64,000 nucleotides of DNA from Trissonchulus latispiculum (taxonomy: Eukaryota; Nematoda; Enoplea; Enoplida; Ironidae), in NCBI GenBank assembly GCA_030248195.1, contig JASAND010031913.1, positions 1 through 64,000 of the forward strand. The letters are read 5' to 3'. The notes under the pieces were generated by a model that ran no database searches, had not been told where the DNA came from, and was given only the letters and a program-made list of their open reading frames with translations. Made by a program: the position numbers and the translations under genes. This document shows, in pieces, positions 32,471-46,520 of this stretch (position 1 is its first letter; the number at the start of each line of letters is the position of its first letter).

Positions 32471-32860
32471 TACTTGACCCTCCAGATGGCAAAGTGGAAC
32501 CAGCACAGCAAGATGGGTGGGTCCGACGGCAAAAGAGATGCCAGCAATGAGCTGGGCGCAAAAGGAAACCCCTATAGACAATGTTTTGAGAGGCTATAGT
32601 TATGGTGTTCCCGGAAGTCGGTACCGACCGGACCCTCCAGATGGCAAAGTGGAACCAGCACAGCAAGATGGGTGGGTCAGACGGCAAAACGGACACCGGG
32701 AATGAGCTGGGCGCACCAGAAAATCCCTATAGACAAAGTTTGGAGAGGCTAAGTAAAGCCTGCTATGGACCTCCGGGAAGCGGTTACCGATTTGACCCCT
32801 CAGACAGTCAAGTGGAACCAGCCCAGCAACTTGGGTTACTCGGGCAGCAAAACTGCTAGC
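32471..32860. repeat. Three diverged tandem units of about 160 bp
   Basis: GACCCTCCAGATGGCAAAGTGG-like starts at about 32475, 32630 and 32795, each followed by a GGAACCAGCACAGCAA block. They abut the satellite units. Confidence 0.8.
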
Positions 32861-33848
32861 GGGAGTGGATTCTCCGTCCCAAAAAACCTTTGTATGCAAA
32901 ATTTGGGCCACCCACGTAGCAAAATAAGCGAAAAAATTAAGTTCAAAGTTCGACCCAAAATTCACCAACTTTGGCCGGCCAGTACCGAAAAATTACGCAC
33001 AGAGACGGAAAATCATATAGCATTTGAACGACCCCGATATGTGTACTGTTTAACCATATGGTCAGTATTGCCCCATATATAGCCCAGTCTGACTTATTAA
33101 GGCGCCTTTGAAGCATACTTTTTGGCCATTTTAGCGTTTTGGCTGACTTTGGCCCCCAGCCAAAAATTTTTTCCGGGTCTGGGAGGCATAAAAACTAGCT
33201 TATTTTCTTATTTTCGATTTGTACTACAAGAATATATATTCGTTTCATAGGCAAAAATTTTTCTATCTGTAGTTATTCAAGCTACAAAACCCCCTTATGA
33301 GACATCAAAAGCGAGAAACCGGAAAAAAAGAAAAAACACAATTTTCGTAAGCGATTTTTGGCGCAACTTTTTAACGGAAAGTGGTACGGGGATGAAACTT
33401 GGCAAATATACTAAACTCGACACGTACAATTTTTTGCGCACATAATCTGCGCAGGATCTGCGCAGGAATCTGCGCAGCTTCTGCGCAGCCTTGTTTTACA
33501 CGGTCATTCGACCATTTTCACTCATATTATAGGGGTCGCTACCGCGACCCCTATGATAACGTGAAATGAAAGGCGAGTCCTTGTAAACCATTAAACTTTG
33601 ATACCAAAAGCAGCCCATTGGAGACTCAAAGTATAGCGTTTGGATAAAGTTTTAATTATCTTTATTTTGTCCGTGGTTAACCACCGCCAAACTCGCTCTT
33701 CAACTTAGCCCTAGTTAACCTCACTCTGGTTATGGAGGATAGGGGGATAGACCAAATAATTAAAGGCGACCAGGAAAATTTAGGTTAAAGTGAACTGCCT
33801 CACCAGTCCAACAAATTCGTGAAATCAAATGCAGAATTCTAATTATTT

Positions 33849-33963
33849 TTTCATGTCTACAAAAAGTTGACAAATTTCCTAATCGTATTTCTGTGGTGCA
33901 GCGGTTTTCGTGTCTGCAAAAAGTTGACAAATTTCCTAATCATATTTCTGTGGTGCAGCGATT
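33849..33963. repeat. Two-copy tandem repeat of about 56 bp
   Basis: CAAAAAGTTGACAAATTTCC...GTGGTGCAGCG occurs twice back to back. A separate short run of TCTGCGCAG units lies at about 33448-33490. Confidence 0.9.
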
Positions 33964-34425
33964 GTAATATGTAACTATAATTCTTTCAACTCAAACTCAA
34001 AGATCTAACAAACACACACATAGAAATTCCTTTCCAGTTGCGACACAGCGAAAATAACAAAACATTTGCGTCAAAGAAAATTATTGAAGACTACTCACTT
34101 CACCATGTATAAAAGCAAACGCTTCAGTGCTCAAGGCTCTGTAAAGAAAAAGTTAGGCTTCATTAAGCTAAAACAATAGGTCTGCTACTGGAGACAAAAC
34201 CTTGTGGTTACATGTTTATAATGGAATCAAGGCTGCATCAAAAATTAACTATTGAGTGCAAATTCAACTAAATATTTGTAATAAAACAGAACAAATTTGA
34301 AAAATACTTTACTGATACGACTAAAAGTGAGCATACATGATTAGATAACAATAGAACGTACATCATAGTACATTAAATTGACTAATTAACAAAAACAATA
34401 AAGACTATAATTAATGCTAATTAAT

Positions 34426-37400
34426 TTAATCAGTTAATCTTGATATCAAATAGGGAGTATCCAGAACCGAAGCGCCCGCCATAACTCCGCCTTCATCCAC
34501 AGAAACCTCTTTGGTCCTCAGCAGGTAACCCAGTCCCTGATTTTCCACCACATCTGATTGGCTGTCGGCTTCCGGCTTTGAAGGGGGCCAGCTGGCAACC
34601 AGATAACCAAAAATGCCCAGCTCGCTGAGACAGTCACGTGGCTGGATCAGTTGGGCCGGACTGGGTCCGGGCCGGACCAAATAGGCCGGCTGGATGGGCG
34701 GCCGAATGCGGGCCATCAGAATGTACTTGGCCCGTTCCTGATGCGATAGACTGGATAGAAGGGTAACAATCTAAAGCAAAATAGTTGCATGAGCAAATTC
34801 ATTGGAAACAATGTTCCGTTTCAGTTTCAAAAACATAGATACACTGACACAAGAATAGGAATTTTTACCAAGGGATGTGGTATCAACTCGACTAACTTGA
34901 ATACTAAAGATAAAGTCTCACACTAATTTGAATACTAAAACTATATGCCTTAATTGGTAAGACGTGACGGCACTGATGCGCACAAGAATGAGAAGGCATG
35001 CTGAGGGGGGGGGGGGTGAGAGAGGAAGAGCTGCAAAGAGGAATTGCTCTGCATTTTAATGGGACCCGTTTTCCAATTTTGGATAGAGACCCTTAATTCA
35101 GCTTTGAAACTTAAGCTAGCATTTTTAATTTTTCCAAGGTCTAAAGCACTTTCAAAGTTTTTTCAAGGTATAAATTCCTGTAAAACGTTTCGTGTAAGGA
35201 AAAAACGACAGCCACGTTCTCTTTGCAGGAGGACATAATATATACAATAGCTATAAAAAGCCAGAAAACTTGCATACATTAACCGTATAATAGGTATTAA
35301 AAATCAAAACATGATTGATTCCAACCTTTTCTCCGTAGACATTATTTCCGCCTCCCTCCAGCTGTGGCTTCAGGACAAAGTTTTCCGGGGCCGCAGAAGC
35401 CACCGACAAGGCTTCGGTTTCTTCTTCGGTCGTTTCAAATCCGTACATTTCCATGAAAGTGGATCGTAGCAGTGCTACTTCCTCTGAATTCTGAAATTTG
35501 AATAAGCAAAAAAATTAAATAGTAGTTGGTTCCTGTTTGACGAAAAATAACTACAAAATAAATAAACAATTAAATAATTAATTCATCAAGGTGGTTTAAA
35601 ATAGCTAACTAGCTAAGCATGGTGTATATACTTCTTTCCTGAGAAACTGTCTTTTCTTAAAGTTATCAGTTCTTCAAGGATAACTATGACTGCGGCTGCG
35701 CAATATTGAACAATGCAGCAATAATTTCAAATTTTGATTTTATTTTAACTTAATTTTAATCAAATTGTAATGATTTCAAATTAATTGCTTGCCTTAGATT
35801 TCTAAAAGTATTACCCTCCACTATTCTGCGCCAACACATTCGGGTTTATTTATTTTTTGTCCAGATCTGAGCTAGTCGATCAATTTTCAACCTCAGATTC
35901 TGTATAAAAATTCAGAATATACCTTTTAGCTGATGGGGAGGGGCGTAGTAATATCGCTACGCATAACAAACAGTTCAAAAACTTTCAAAAACTTCCCAAC
36001 AATGCTACTAAAGCGTAAGCTTAGACGAAAACCAAACAGCACTTCACCACACAAAGCGAATGCATTTTATGAAACTTGCTCTGCTGATGCTACAAGTCTA
36101 CACTGCTGTTATAACGTTAGAAAGCTCTCTCTAGCTCTTGGTCTTGGTCTGCCACTGTCATGTGTTCACGTGTGTGCCAAAAAGCCTTCTGCAGCGGGTC
36201 AATGCTGCAGGCGGCCCCACTTCGGTGGGGCCAAACATCAACATAAACAATAAACATTTAACAATTGACAGAAATGTCCGGCAAACACATGGCGCAATAT
36301 GGCCAAGACTTTTTTTGGCATAAATAATGCCTCATAAAATTACTGAATCAATATAACCATTTGAACACTGTTTTCAAGTTAAATAACACATTATAAAATA
36401 AAGCATAAAGACTGTGCGGATATACGTATGTAACTGCAGTGCATTATAGCTATTTTTCTGATATGGGACTTCCCTTGGTAGAAAATGCGAAGGAGACAGT
36501 GGGTGGGGGCGTCTGAAATCCTCAAAACACAGCAAAACTTGCTTGTTTTCTAAATAATACTGTTGTAACTAAACTAAATAGTGCCCAAAAATTCAGTTTG
36601 AGTACTAAAATTAACTATTTTAAAAACAATACTTCCGACAGAGCAGGGAACAATTGAAAGTTTAGATCAAAATTCATTAAAACTTGGCAAATGTTGGGCA
36701 CTTTTCAGTATGTGGGGGTGTCCAAAAAATATACGGGAAACAACAGAGTAACCCTGAAAATGTAGGACGCCCAAACTAAATGGAAAAAATTCTTTTACGA
36801 AGGGAAAAAATTTCCAGTATTCAATAGAATTACGTCCAAACAAAGTATCGCATACAGAAAATCACACCTGAATTTACTACCAACGAACACGGTGCACAAT
36901 TATATTTCTGGACGACGAGAACTACATATAAGCTGCACATCCGTTGAAAAGGGACATGATTTAAATGACTCCAAAATTTCTACATTAGTAATAGAATGTA
37001 TATATCTGAGCTAAACTTTTACAGCTATATACGTACTGCAAATTGCATTCAACTAACAATCTTTACCTGCTGAAGTTTATTTTTTGAAGGAATTTACATG
37101 TTGAATCATTTACAGGATCCCCAATTACTAAAAAATCCTAAATTTGAAATCCAAGACCACCTTGATAAATCGCTCCACTTGACCCGACTTGCACAAGATT
37201 TGTTGGACTTTTTTGGTCCCTGCCAAATGATAGCCAATCCAGGGACATTTGACGGCCTGAGATCTCTCAATCAGCAGTCGAGCCGCCCAGCAATCCTCAT
37301 TTGCATAATCGGTGGGAATGTAGCCAGTGCTAAAAACAACGAGAAAACATTTAGGTGATTTCAAATCTACTGGCATGATACATAGAACCAAACAGGCTCA

Positions 37401-40400
37401 TTTAAAAGTAATTTTGAGGCGATGTCGCAAAAGCGGATTTTGCGACATTTTTCGTGAAATGTCGTTAATGTTGGCGGCATTTCTCTAAGATTTGAGGACA
37501 TTTTGCTAAGTTTTCGGCGAAATGCCACCAATTAGATTTGGGACCTCGCCTCAAAATCACTTTGAAATAAGATGCACTCTATTTATATTGGATTTCACGA
37601 AAAAAGGGGGGTAAGATCGGCTTTAGGATGTCTGGCGGCTACAGAGAGCCAGCCAATGAACGACCAAAATATTTTTGAGCACGCACGTGATACCTATGGA
37701 AAAATGAAACCGACCCAAAGAAGTTGGGGCTAAGGTTTCATTCCCCCTAAGCAAGCAGACACATTGCTATTAGAATGGAAAGTGAAACCAAGGTTTGGCT
37801 GGAAAATAATTTTAAAAAATTGCTGATTCAAATTTACGAAGATTTACTCAAGTTAAGTCATTTCGATGACTTTACTGGTTACTTAAAATTTGATGTGTCA
37901 GAAGCATTTTTATAGGGGGGGGCCCAGTCAAATCACAGTTAAGAGTACATAATCTGCCCCGGAAGGGAGGTCCAGCCCAACCATGTCTGTCACCGCTTCC
38001 TTGTAGAAATCGAACTGGGAGTCACTGACACTCAATTAACAACTAACCCAATTAAGCCATAAATAGTTGAATCAGCAAATACACATAATCAATAAACAGC
38101 TTAACAAAATCAATCTATCAGTTAAATCTTAATTATACCGAAAATAAACAACAGCAACTTCCTGATCATCATCAGAAATCAATCTTAATCGATAGTCCTC
38201 ATCGAGTCGCAGTCGACTGGAGGCATCAATCAATCGAAGTCGTCTGACTGTCACGGATTTGCCTGAAAGCAAACACAACATGCAAGCGATCAAGGAATTC
38301 GAAATAACCTCTGCCTTGAACTCAAGTCTGACACAAAAAACTGAGAGAAAAAAACTGTGATTTACTTAAAATTCATTGTAAACCCATATGTTACATTTTT
38401 CAAATCCTCATCACGAGAGAAAGATTTCAATGAAAAGTTGGTAAATCAGATAAAATTAGTTGTTTGCCACGCCACAGGGCTTCACATAACTTTAACTGTT
38501 TAGAAAACTTGGATTCCTTAGCTTTACCACAGCCCCGAGATTGACAATACATCATTCATGACGATAGACAATAGGGCGAAGAGCTTTAACTTGCTAGCAA
38601 ACTTGAACATTTTTGTTTTAAAGAATTTGATTTTTAACCTGTACCATACCTTGACCCCCACTGTTCAGACACTTTAATTTACTATATGTGTATGTGTACC
38701 TTAACTTCTGGCGACAATTTGACCATTTTAGACGAAAGTGGAATTTAGAAGTTTTATGTTTTAATTCAATTCAACATGGTCTCCAGGGGGCGCGTAGACA
38801 CCTTTACAGCCATATACTATGTAGTATGCGTAATCGCAGCCTAACATAATTCAACTCTACCCCTATACTTGTGTACACTTTCCTTCCAGCCTATGCATTC
38901 ATGTTCATTTTTTCCTCAGTTTACTTTTGCCAATCAGTTTTCAACGTAAACGTTTGCACTAAAATTTACAGAAATCATCTTAAACGCTAAGCATCAAAAC
39001 TTAGTATTCATTTGTAGTGTTAAATTCATCCCACCCCCAGCATTATCTTGTCATGTGATACTAAAGTTTAAACACATAAGCGAAAGCAAACAACCATTCT
39101 TCATCTGGCACAGCATTTTATGAAACCTATACGACTGATGCTGCACGTCTACACTGCTGTTATAACGTTAGACAGCTCTCTCTAAGGTTTGTCTTGGTCT
39201 GCCACTGTCATGTGTTATGTGTGTGCTAGACAGCCCCTCGCAGTGGGTCAATACTGCAGATAACACCAGAACGAGCTAAAAAGTCAGATGACAGAACCAT
39301 CCCTGACTTCATAAACCCGGGACCGCAAACACATGGCGCACTATGGCCAAGACTTTTTGAAATTTTAGAACTTACTTAAACATTTTACAACCAACACCTA
39401 CAAATAAATAAACAGGCAAAACGCCTTACACCTTCAACTTTCATAAGAAGACAAATTTTGCCACCTTCTCATACAACACATTTGACATAAGCAAGAGCAC
39501 ATAATACATAACAGTAAGACACAAGTGAACTCTATGTCAGCTCGACACATCCTCTGCACAACCACTGACCCCCCCCGCGCAAATTGGACCCCAGAACCTC
39601 CCCAATTGGTACCAAGTCGAAACAGGGGCACGCTCACTCGTTCTATGCTTGTGTGTTAAAGCTCGAAAACACGTATATACGTGCGCGAGTTTTGTGTCTG
39701 TTTCGAGCTTTAGAACACAAGTATATATAGGAAAAATTTTTTTGAAGTGAAGGGTCCAATTTGCAGGGCGGGGGTGAGCAGTTAGCGTGCAGAGGATGTG
39801 TCGCGCTTATAATACATAGAGTATGACTGCTGTCATACTCGTATGTATTATCATGTATACTCTTGACATAAGGTGGGCGATTAGCCAACGCCAATTAAAT
39901 GTTTCAATTCAAACGCATACTGAGAACCTTAAAAGTGAAATAGGACAAGAATAAAAATGCTCCGGTGGAGCATGAAAAATGCAATATGGGTGACATTAGG
40001 TTATAAGCGGACAGTGGACTAGGTTTTAAGATGGCTAACAATGTTAACCACGATCTCCCTTTCAATGTAGCGAGCATCTCACAGGCCATTTACATTGGAA
40101 ATGCTACTTACTCTGCCTATCATTTACTTTTGGTTTGATAAAGCAATACACTCTATTAAGCTTTAAAACCCATGTTTTTAGCATAGTTTCAAGAAATTTT
40201 AAACTATATCTATAAACATACACAAAATAAGTCCTGCTTGATTTCTGCAATCGCAAAATACAACCAGTTCTGTTGTTATAAGTCCAATTCCCAGACCAAG
40301 ATACTTGAATTCGATTGACCAAAAATACTCCTTGAACCTTGAAGGAGTATTTTTGGCGAAAGTATGAAACGTGTTCGTTTTGGAGTTATCTAGCTCAGCT

Positions 40401-43400
40401 TAGTATTACAAAACAAATAATAAAGTGAGACCAACTCAATCTAAAAAAATTCACTCTGTTCAGCAAAACAGGGACTGAGTTCACGTAAACTCCCCCTTTC
40501 CTTTATCTTAGTTGCTTAACCTTCATTTCCTGGAAAAAAGAGGAAATATAAAGGAAAAGAAACTTTCCCCCCTCACCATCAGCCGCAGCCAACCGGAGCA
40601 CTTCATACTCAATTTGACGTTGATCACAAATGTTTCTGGTCACTTCTTCCACCAGAAACAGCAGGACAGCTCCGGGCTGGTTGTAGCTGAGGTAGGCTTT
40701 CCAGAGGGCAGCTGCTACACACTCTAAGGCACCACGACCAGGTGGTAGCTGGTTTAAACTGTAGCCACCTGGCTCAAGGGTAGAGGGATCAGAAAGTAGA
40801 TAGCGGTGTAGGGAGTTTACGGTGGCACCTAGGCCGGCAAAGCTGCAAGAGATGCAGTTGACTTCAACCTAAAAAGGAAGAAAGACACTTATAATTAATG
40901 GATAGTTGAGTTGAACAGTCTGAAAAAGTGTGACTGTAAAGTGAAACATTAGAACTTCAATTTTAGACTTTCTAATTCAATTATATACGAACATAGACTT
41001 TTAATGCCTTGGAAATCTTGAGAATTATATCAGATTTGAATTTAGCAAAGCCAGTTATACTGTAGTAAAATTTAAATTGTTGTAACACAGGAAATACATG
41101 TCACTATTGTAATACCTGTTTACCTGTTTTAGTGAGGTACTTTCAAGGCAGTTGGAGGGGGAATGTAGCATATAATCAGCGCGCTGAATATTTACCACTG
41201 CTCGCTGCCGGATACCCTCCGCAGAAATCTACAACCGACATAAAGATGATTACGTAATCAGACAAAGAAAGCAAGAAAATAAGAGAAATGCAAAGATAAA
41301 TAAATAGAATAAACAATGGCCTGCAATGCACCTAACCCTTAAGTGAATGTCACTGTCTGAATTTGAGACGACAAAATTCTTCAGACAACACTTTAACAAA
41401 CACTTTGACGAGGTATGGGGGAACGGGCCCATCAAAAATTGGTGGTTCGGTACCAGGTCTAGCAAAATCAGGGCCAAGGAACAAGGGTCAGTGCCAGGAA
41501 AGGCAGGTCAAACTAATGCGAGTTTTAGCCCCAGGATAGCCAAAATTTCTTAAAATGTTAGAAAATCTTCAAAACAATCGCGAAAAACTGTTTATTCTGC
41601 ACTAAGTTTGCTTTAAAGAAGCTAATCGCTTAGATCTGCAAAAATTGCACTTTTCTTAGAAAATTTTCTGATTGCAGAATGCCCCCAAATTTGAGAGAAA
41701 GTACAACATACATACAAGGGCAGGTCAAATTTGGGCTAAGACAGGTACAATATATATACATTGTACTGTCACAAGCCGTTTTTACGCTAACTCAAATGAA
41801 TCCAAACTTGCCGAACAAAACATACAATTAAGCTAATTGAACATTAATGCCTTAACACGTAGTAGCAACTTCAATTATATACTATAGCTATAACTAAACG
41901 ATTTACCGTAGGTAAATTCTTTAGCTTAAAAAATTCCACTCAATACTTTAACTCAATTTTTGAAGTAGCGGTTTTCGTTTTTTTTGCCCAAGACTCAAAC
42001 CAAATTTCAGACAACAGCACGGCTGCATACGGTATGTTAGTCGAGCTGACAAAGCATTTCTTGACCCGCTGAACCAATAGCTTTTGGCAATGACGAAGCA
42101 ACGCTTAAAGCATTGGTTGGAAACTCTAAAAACCTAGCACGATCACGCAAACCAGCCAATTAGACTCAACGCACCGCCTAAAGACCTTGACCCCATAAAG
42201 TATATAAAGGGACCAAGAAATCGTTGTTTCGTCAGTCTGTGCTTATCGCTTGAGCTGAGTGGTTGCCTTATTGTTTGAAGTACGTATAATAAACTGGTAA
42301 GTGCGTAGACTCGCGTCCAAAGATCATAGGCATAAGTAAGAGTCAAAGTAGCAGTATATATTGGAAATACTTCAGTTCATTGCGGCGTGTATGCCTACTC
42401 TAACTAACAAATCATTTCCGTCAAGAAAATGAAGTAAACGCTGGCCAGCAGGCGGATCCACGAAGGATACAAGGCATTAATGGCAACCAGGCAGGAGCTC
42501 CAGAGATTAGTTCTCTCTGGGTAAGAGCGCTCACAGCGCCCATTGGCTCTCTCCTGTTCGGATTAAGGCTACGGCACTGCAGGCAGGCGTTTAACAAATC
42601 ATTTCGTATTACAGATCGGCATAGCCGGCTACAGTATGCTTCCGACACACCTTCATTCCCACTTCTCCTCGTAAACAATTCAAGTTCACTAATCTATACG
42701 TCTTGGCTTTTTAGAAGCAAAAATAAGTAGAGATCCCTCCCCCCAACCCACTAGTGTGGAGGCAGACACTAAAAGTATATAAGTGAAAAATGCTGTAACA
42801 AAGTTAAAATCTATCCTACTAATCTGCTATTTCTAGCTATACAAAACAACATTAAAATTACGTTTTATCCCCCCAAACAGACGACTGTAGGCACATAAAT
42901 TTCGACATCGCCGGAAAAGTTTTGAAATTCTTCTACTAATTTTTTACCTGCTCATAGATTTTCAGCAATCTATCCGTGAAATCGTCGCTGACTCTGACAA
43001 ACTGCAGGCTGGACTGCAGAAACGGCAAATCCTTTGCAATTTCATGATACAGCAGATTAGATGCCTGAATAGCAACAAAAACACAAATAAAATTAAGGGA
43101 AACGACGCCGCCAGCACCAACTTTCAATTTATTTTCAATTTTCAATCCAATTCAATTCATATTGTGTTTCCAAAAAATGTAGTGGAGTATAGCTTACCCG
43201 AAAAAGCAGACAAAGTGTCTAGTCTTTGTTGAAAACTATGATTTAAAAATTCAGAATTATTCCCAGAGCCAAGTGTACATAATACATAAGAGTGTTATCA
43301 GAAGCTGAGCCATGCTCTGCGCGCTAACGGACCACCCCACCCCCCGCAATTGCGTAACTAGTGGACCCCCCGCAAATGAGTGCTCACTCTTTCCTACAGA

Positions 43401-44332
43401 AAGCCACCCCTCCCCCCGCAAATGTGACCTATCATTCGTCAATCGAAAAACGATAGGTCTGTTTTGCGGGGGGGGGGGGGGGGTTGAATGATAGGTCACA
43501 TTTGCGGAGGGGGGTTTCCTCCCTATTGGAAAAAGGGAGCATACGCAATTGCGTACTAGGTATTCATTTACTGGGAGGTCCACTAGGTACGCAATTGCGG
43601 CGGTGGGGGTGGGCCGTTAGCGCGCAGAGCATGGCTCAGCTGCTGATAACGTAGAGTGTGACGCTTATCACACTCTTATGTATTATGTACTCTTGCCAGA
43701 GCGAAATAAACAGCTTTATTGGCAGGCACTTCATGCTTCCTAGGTATACAAATGTATATATAATTCGTTCGTGTTAATTTTCGCAGAAATGAATTTATAT
43801 ACTAAACGGGAACTTATCTGAACGCTCAAAATTAGTCCTCCTACGTACGTACCAGCTTATACATATTATACCAATTTACTTTCTGTATTTTCAGGGCAGT
43901 CTCAAAGGCGGAACGTGGAAACCGGGAAGGAAGCAGGGAATAGGGGGCCAGCTCCATAACATCAGAGCTCGTCATGGAATCACGAAGACGCATACACAGT
44001 CCATGTGTCTAAAATAAAGTTTAACAATTCAACTAAAATACATTAATTATATACTTATTTATTTATGGATATACCAAAATGAGCTTTTTAATTATAACTT
44101 ATCACAAGTATAAACTGAGCTACCGAAAATCTTATCAGAAAAGGATCGCATAATTTTTGCTCCGTGACGCCTCCTAGCAAACAAACATTTCAGCAGAATC
44201 CCAGACAAAATTGTACCCTTTTAGTTTTATGGTCCTCCTTGCAAACTCACAAACACCCACTTGAGCGAAATCTTTGGAATTCTCCACAAGTCTCAGCAAT
44301 GTTTCTTCTGAAGGGGGCTTGATTGCGGACAT
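34426..44332 (-). CDS. GSS: Glutathione synthetase (eukaryotic type), nine exons
   Basis: ATP-dependent joining of gamma-glutamylcysteine and glycine, the last step of glutathione synthesis, in the cytosol. Exons (minus strand): 44332-44261, 44008-43880, 43064-42948, 41228-41124, 40868-40577, 38262-38139, 37329-37161, 35490-35326, 34770-34426; all introns GT-AG and all phases agree, giving about 505 residues (human about 474). Landmarks in order: start [50 protein letters not shown] (metal/ATP Glu and Asn); [63 protein letters not shown] (Gly-rich loop with Lys, Glu, Asn); [21 protein letters not shown]; and the lid loop [16 protein letters not shown]. All expected catalytic elements are present, so it should be functional. 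The introns hold R1, R2 and foldback elements. Confidence 0.96.
35725..36318 (+). repeat. Dispersed repeat R1 (long form), in a glutathione synthetase intron
   Basis: Matches 22980-23590 along its length. Contains CCCCACTTCGGTGGGG, a perfect 6-bp stem with TTCG loop, and ends GGCCAAGAC plus a T run. Inserted antisense to the host gene. Confidence 0.85.
39116..39357 (+). repeat. Dispersed repeat R1 (core), in a glutathione synthetase intron
   Basis: Starts near CATTTTATGAAACC, then CTACACTGCTGTTATAACG; ends GGCCAAGACTTTTTG. The middle is diverged and has lost the TTCG hairpin. Confidence 0.8.
39492..39865. mobile_element. Foldback MITE with 7-bp target duplication
   Basis: Inverted ends CAAGAGCACATAATACATA / TGTATTATCATGTATACTCTTG, flanked by ACATAAG on both sides (39485-39491 and 39866-39872). 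Within a glutathione synthetase intron. Same family as 43270-43695. Confidence 0.8.
42420..42680 (+). repeat. Dispersed repeat R2 with right-arm hairpin sequence
   Basis: GTCAAGAAAATGAAGTAAAC start, GGCGGATCCACGAAGGATAC, then CTCTCCTGTTCGGATTAAGG near 42550 and GCAGGCAGGCG. The left arm of the hairpin seen at 57042-57166 is absent. In a glutathione synthetase intron. Confidence 0.75.
43270..43695. mobile_element. Foldback MITE with 7-bp target duplication
   Basis: Ends CAAGTGTACATAATACATAAG / CTTATGTATTATGTACTCTTG, target duplication CCAGAGC (43263-43269 and 43696-43702). The arms continue through CATGCTCTGCGCGCTAACGG and its complement. The interior has a run of about 15 G. Within a glutathione synthetase intron. 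Confidence 0.85.
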
Positions 44333-44368
44333 TACTGGGATAAATTTTCTAAAACTATAAAAAATCAT

Positions 44369-44444
44369 ACTGGGCTTATTCTAGTGATTTTTCAGGGGGG
44401 GGGGCTTCTGGGCCCCCTCCCTAAAGTCCAAAAAATAAGCCCAC
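44369..44444. mobile_element. Short poly-G MITE
   Basis: CTGGGCTTATTCTA at the left and AATAAGCCCA at the right around a GGGGGGGGGG run. Shares termini with 50109-50494. Confidence 0.55.
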
Positions 44445-45507
44445 TTTTAAAAACTTTACGGCTTAGCCGGACATGTTTAACTCAAAATGTCTAAACTAAG
44501 TTCTTAGCCTAGAATCTAGGTACATTGTAAGAACTTTTGGCGCTTCTCCATGCAAAATATGTTAAGAATACAATTTCTGGCTTTTTTGCAAAAAAATGGT
44601 CCACTCGATATACGTGCTGTACATGTTTCAAACCCCACCCACACCTGGAGCTCACGCCCTCCTCGAGGGCCCTGTGCCAGTCACCCCCCAGAATCCGAAT
44701 TTTTCCAGTTTTATGTGCAAAAACGCCCCCCCCAGCGAAATTTGCATCGTGCGCATGTCTGGTCCGCTCACGAACATTTCTTCCCCCCTCTCCCCTAAAC
44801 TCGGCTGGAAGATGCCATGCCCCCGGAAAAAACTACCGCTACGGCTGCGGGTAGAAAGGTAAAGGTGACCCCTAGAGAATATCTCCATGCCTGCTTGAGG
44901 GACATGGGGTGCCGATGCTCATCCCCGGATACACAGCCGTAGAGCTAGGAGTGCAACCTCAAATGATGACTACATCCGTGGAGGGGGGGGGCGGCCCTTC
45001 AAGGTTTTACAGGGTATTTTTTAGGGGGGGGGGCGGGCCCCCCCCCCCGAAATTGACCTCCCCCGAAAATGCCTTGCCCCCCCCGAAATCGCCCCCTCCC
45101 GGGATTTTTGCTTCCCCCTCCCGGGATTTTTTGGGGGCCCAAATTTTCGCCAAAATAGGCTAATTTTCAAAAATTTTTTGAAAAATTTTTTCATTTTTTC
45201 ATAACAATGGCTATTTTTAGCTTAAATCCTGGCATTTTTGAGAACATTTTGCCTTTCTATGTGTAGTAAAATACGCCAAAAAATAGCAATTTTTAGCTCA
45301 TTTTTGCAAAAAATCTTCCCCCCCCGGGCCTCCCCCCCGAAAAAAATCCCTAAAAAATACCCTGTTTTACGCCCTACACGGACTCCTGTTACCTTCCCAC
45401 AACAGTGGTACTCATTTACCGACCAATTAAGGATGGATAGCTGGGTTGGCTAGAGCCCACGGCGAACCGATATGTGCTTATACCTTGCTCTGGGGGATTG
45501 TGAAAGC
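44445..45507. other. Intergenic with poly-G/poly-C blocks
   Basis: Repeated runs of seven or more G or C at 44982-45065 and 45319-45346, with CCCCCGAAATTGCC-like phrases, look like one or more MITEs of the poly-G type. No gene is seen; open frames here are artefacts of homopolymers. Confidence 0.45.
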
Positions 45508-45581
45508 CTTGTGGCAGCGGGGATTCCAACCACTGACTATAGGATCCAAAGTCGAAGTCTTAACCACTCGGCCGTCACAGC
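45508..45581 (-). repeat. tRNA-like sequence (Ser/Leu-type), degenerate
   Basis: On the minus strand GGCCGAGTGGTTAAG is a textbook A box with D-arm, and GTTGGAATCCCC is near the B box. The acceptor stem pairs poorly, so it is a tRNA pseudogene or SINE head. Confidence 0.55.
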
Positions 45582-46127
45582 ACACGGCTGCGGGTGGGTA
45601 CCCGCAGATCAATATTTAGCAAGAAGCCAATGAATGTACAAGAGAAACACAACAGGAAAAGTTTCCATTATTCCTCACCTTTACGACTTTGCGTACTTGT
45701 GTGTGAACATCAGTGGAATTTTTAGTGTAAAAATGCATTTGAAAGCCTAACATATATAGCTTATTTATGATCACTCAGTAGTCTCTTTTGGCAGTTTCCA
45801 TACTAGCAGACAACAATGGAAAAATTCATGCCGAAGCCGAAAAAATCCGACAATTTTTTGCGGAGAAACTCCAAGCCACACGAGACCATTGGGCACCGGC
45901 TGAATAGCATTTCAGACCAGTGGACACCCTCAACTGGGTGAAGTAGAGGAAATTTAGTTCACATCAATATCGCACTTTGAGAAAACACACACATAAGTAC
46001 AGTAGGCCATTTCAATTTTTAATTCAGTCTTCCCACAAAACTACTTTAATGTTGTTACCGAAGCAGGAATCGCTAGCTTTAGTTCAGCAGGTTATTCCTA
46101 TCTACTTGTCATTAGTGTTTGAGGCCG

Positions 46128-46520
46128 GCCGGGGTTTCACCGGCCGGCCGATCGGCCCGGCAGAACCCTTCGGCCGGCCGGCGGCCCGTTAACCCGTAGG
46201 CCGGCTACCGGCCTGGAGCAGTTTGCAGTGCAGCTACAATGATTTCGAAGATATTGATTTTCGAAAATTATATTAGAAAAATAGCACAGCACCGCACATC
46301 AAAATAGCACAGCTAGAATTGGAGTTCAATTTAAGCTTAGTTGCTTTAGTCTGTACATTTCTGATTGCTGATTTGCATCCCGGCCGGCGGTCGGACGATA
46401 GCCGGCGAGCGAGAGTCTCCACAAACACTACGCAATTCCTTGCACACAACAAACCCCGTTAGCTATTTTCCGATTCACTACTTTTGGTAAAGATATTGTC
46501 CGGCGGCTGGCCTGGTACCA
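46128..46520. repeat. CCGG-rich element
   Basis: GGCCGGCCGG blocks at 46121-46220 and 46380-46510 around an AT-rich middle. Same kind as 30518-30870. Confidence 0.55.

Noticed and set aside
44537..45453. Several Pro-rich frames
   Set aside because: Homopolymer C/G blocks of poly-G MITEs generate them in all frames.
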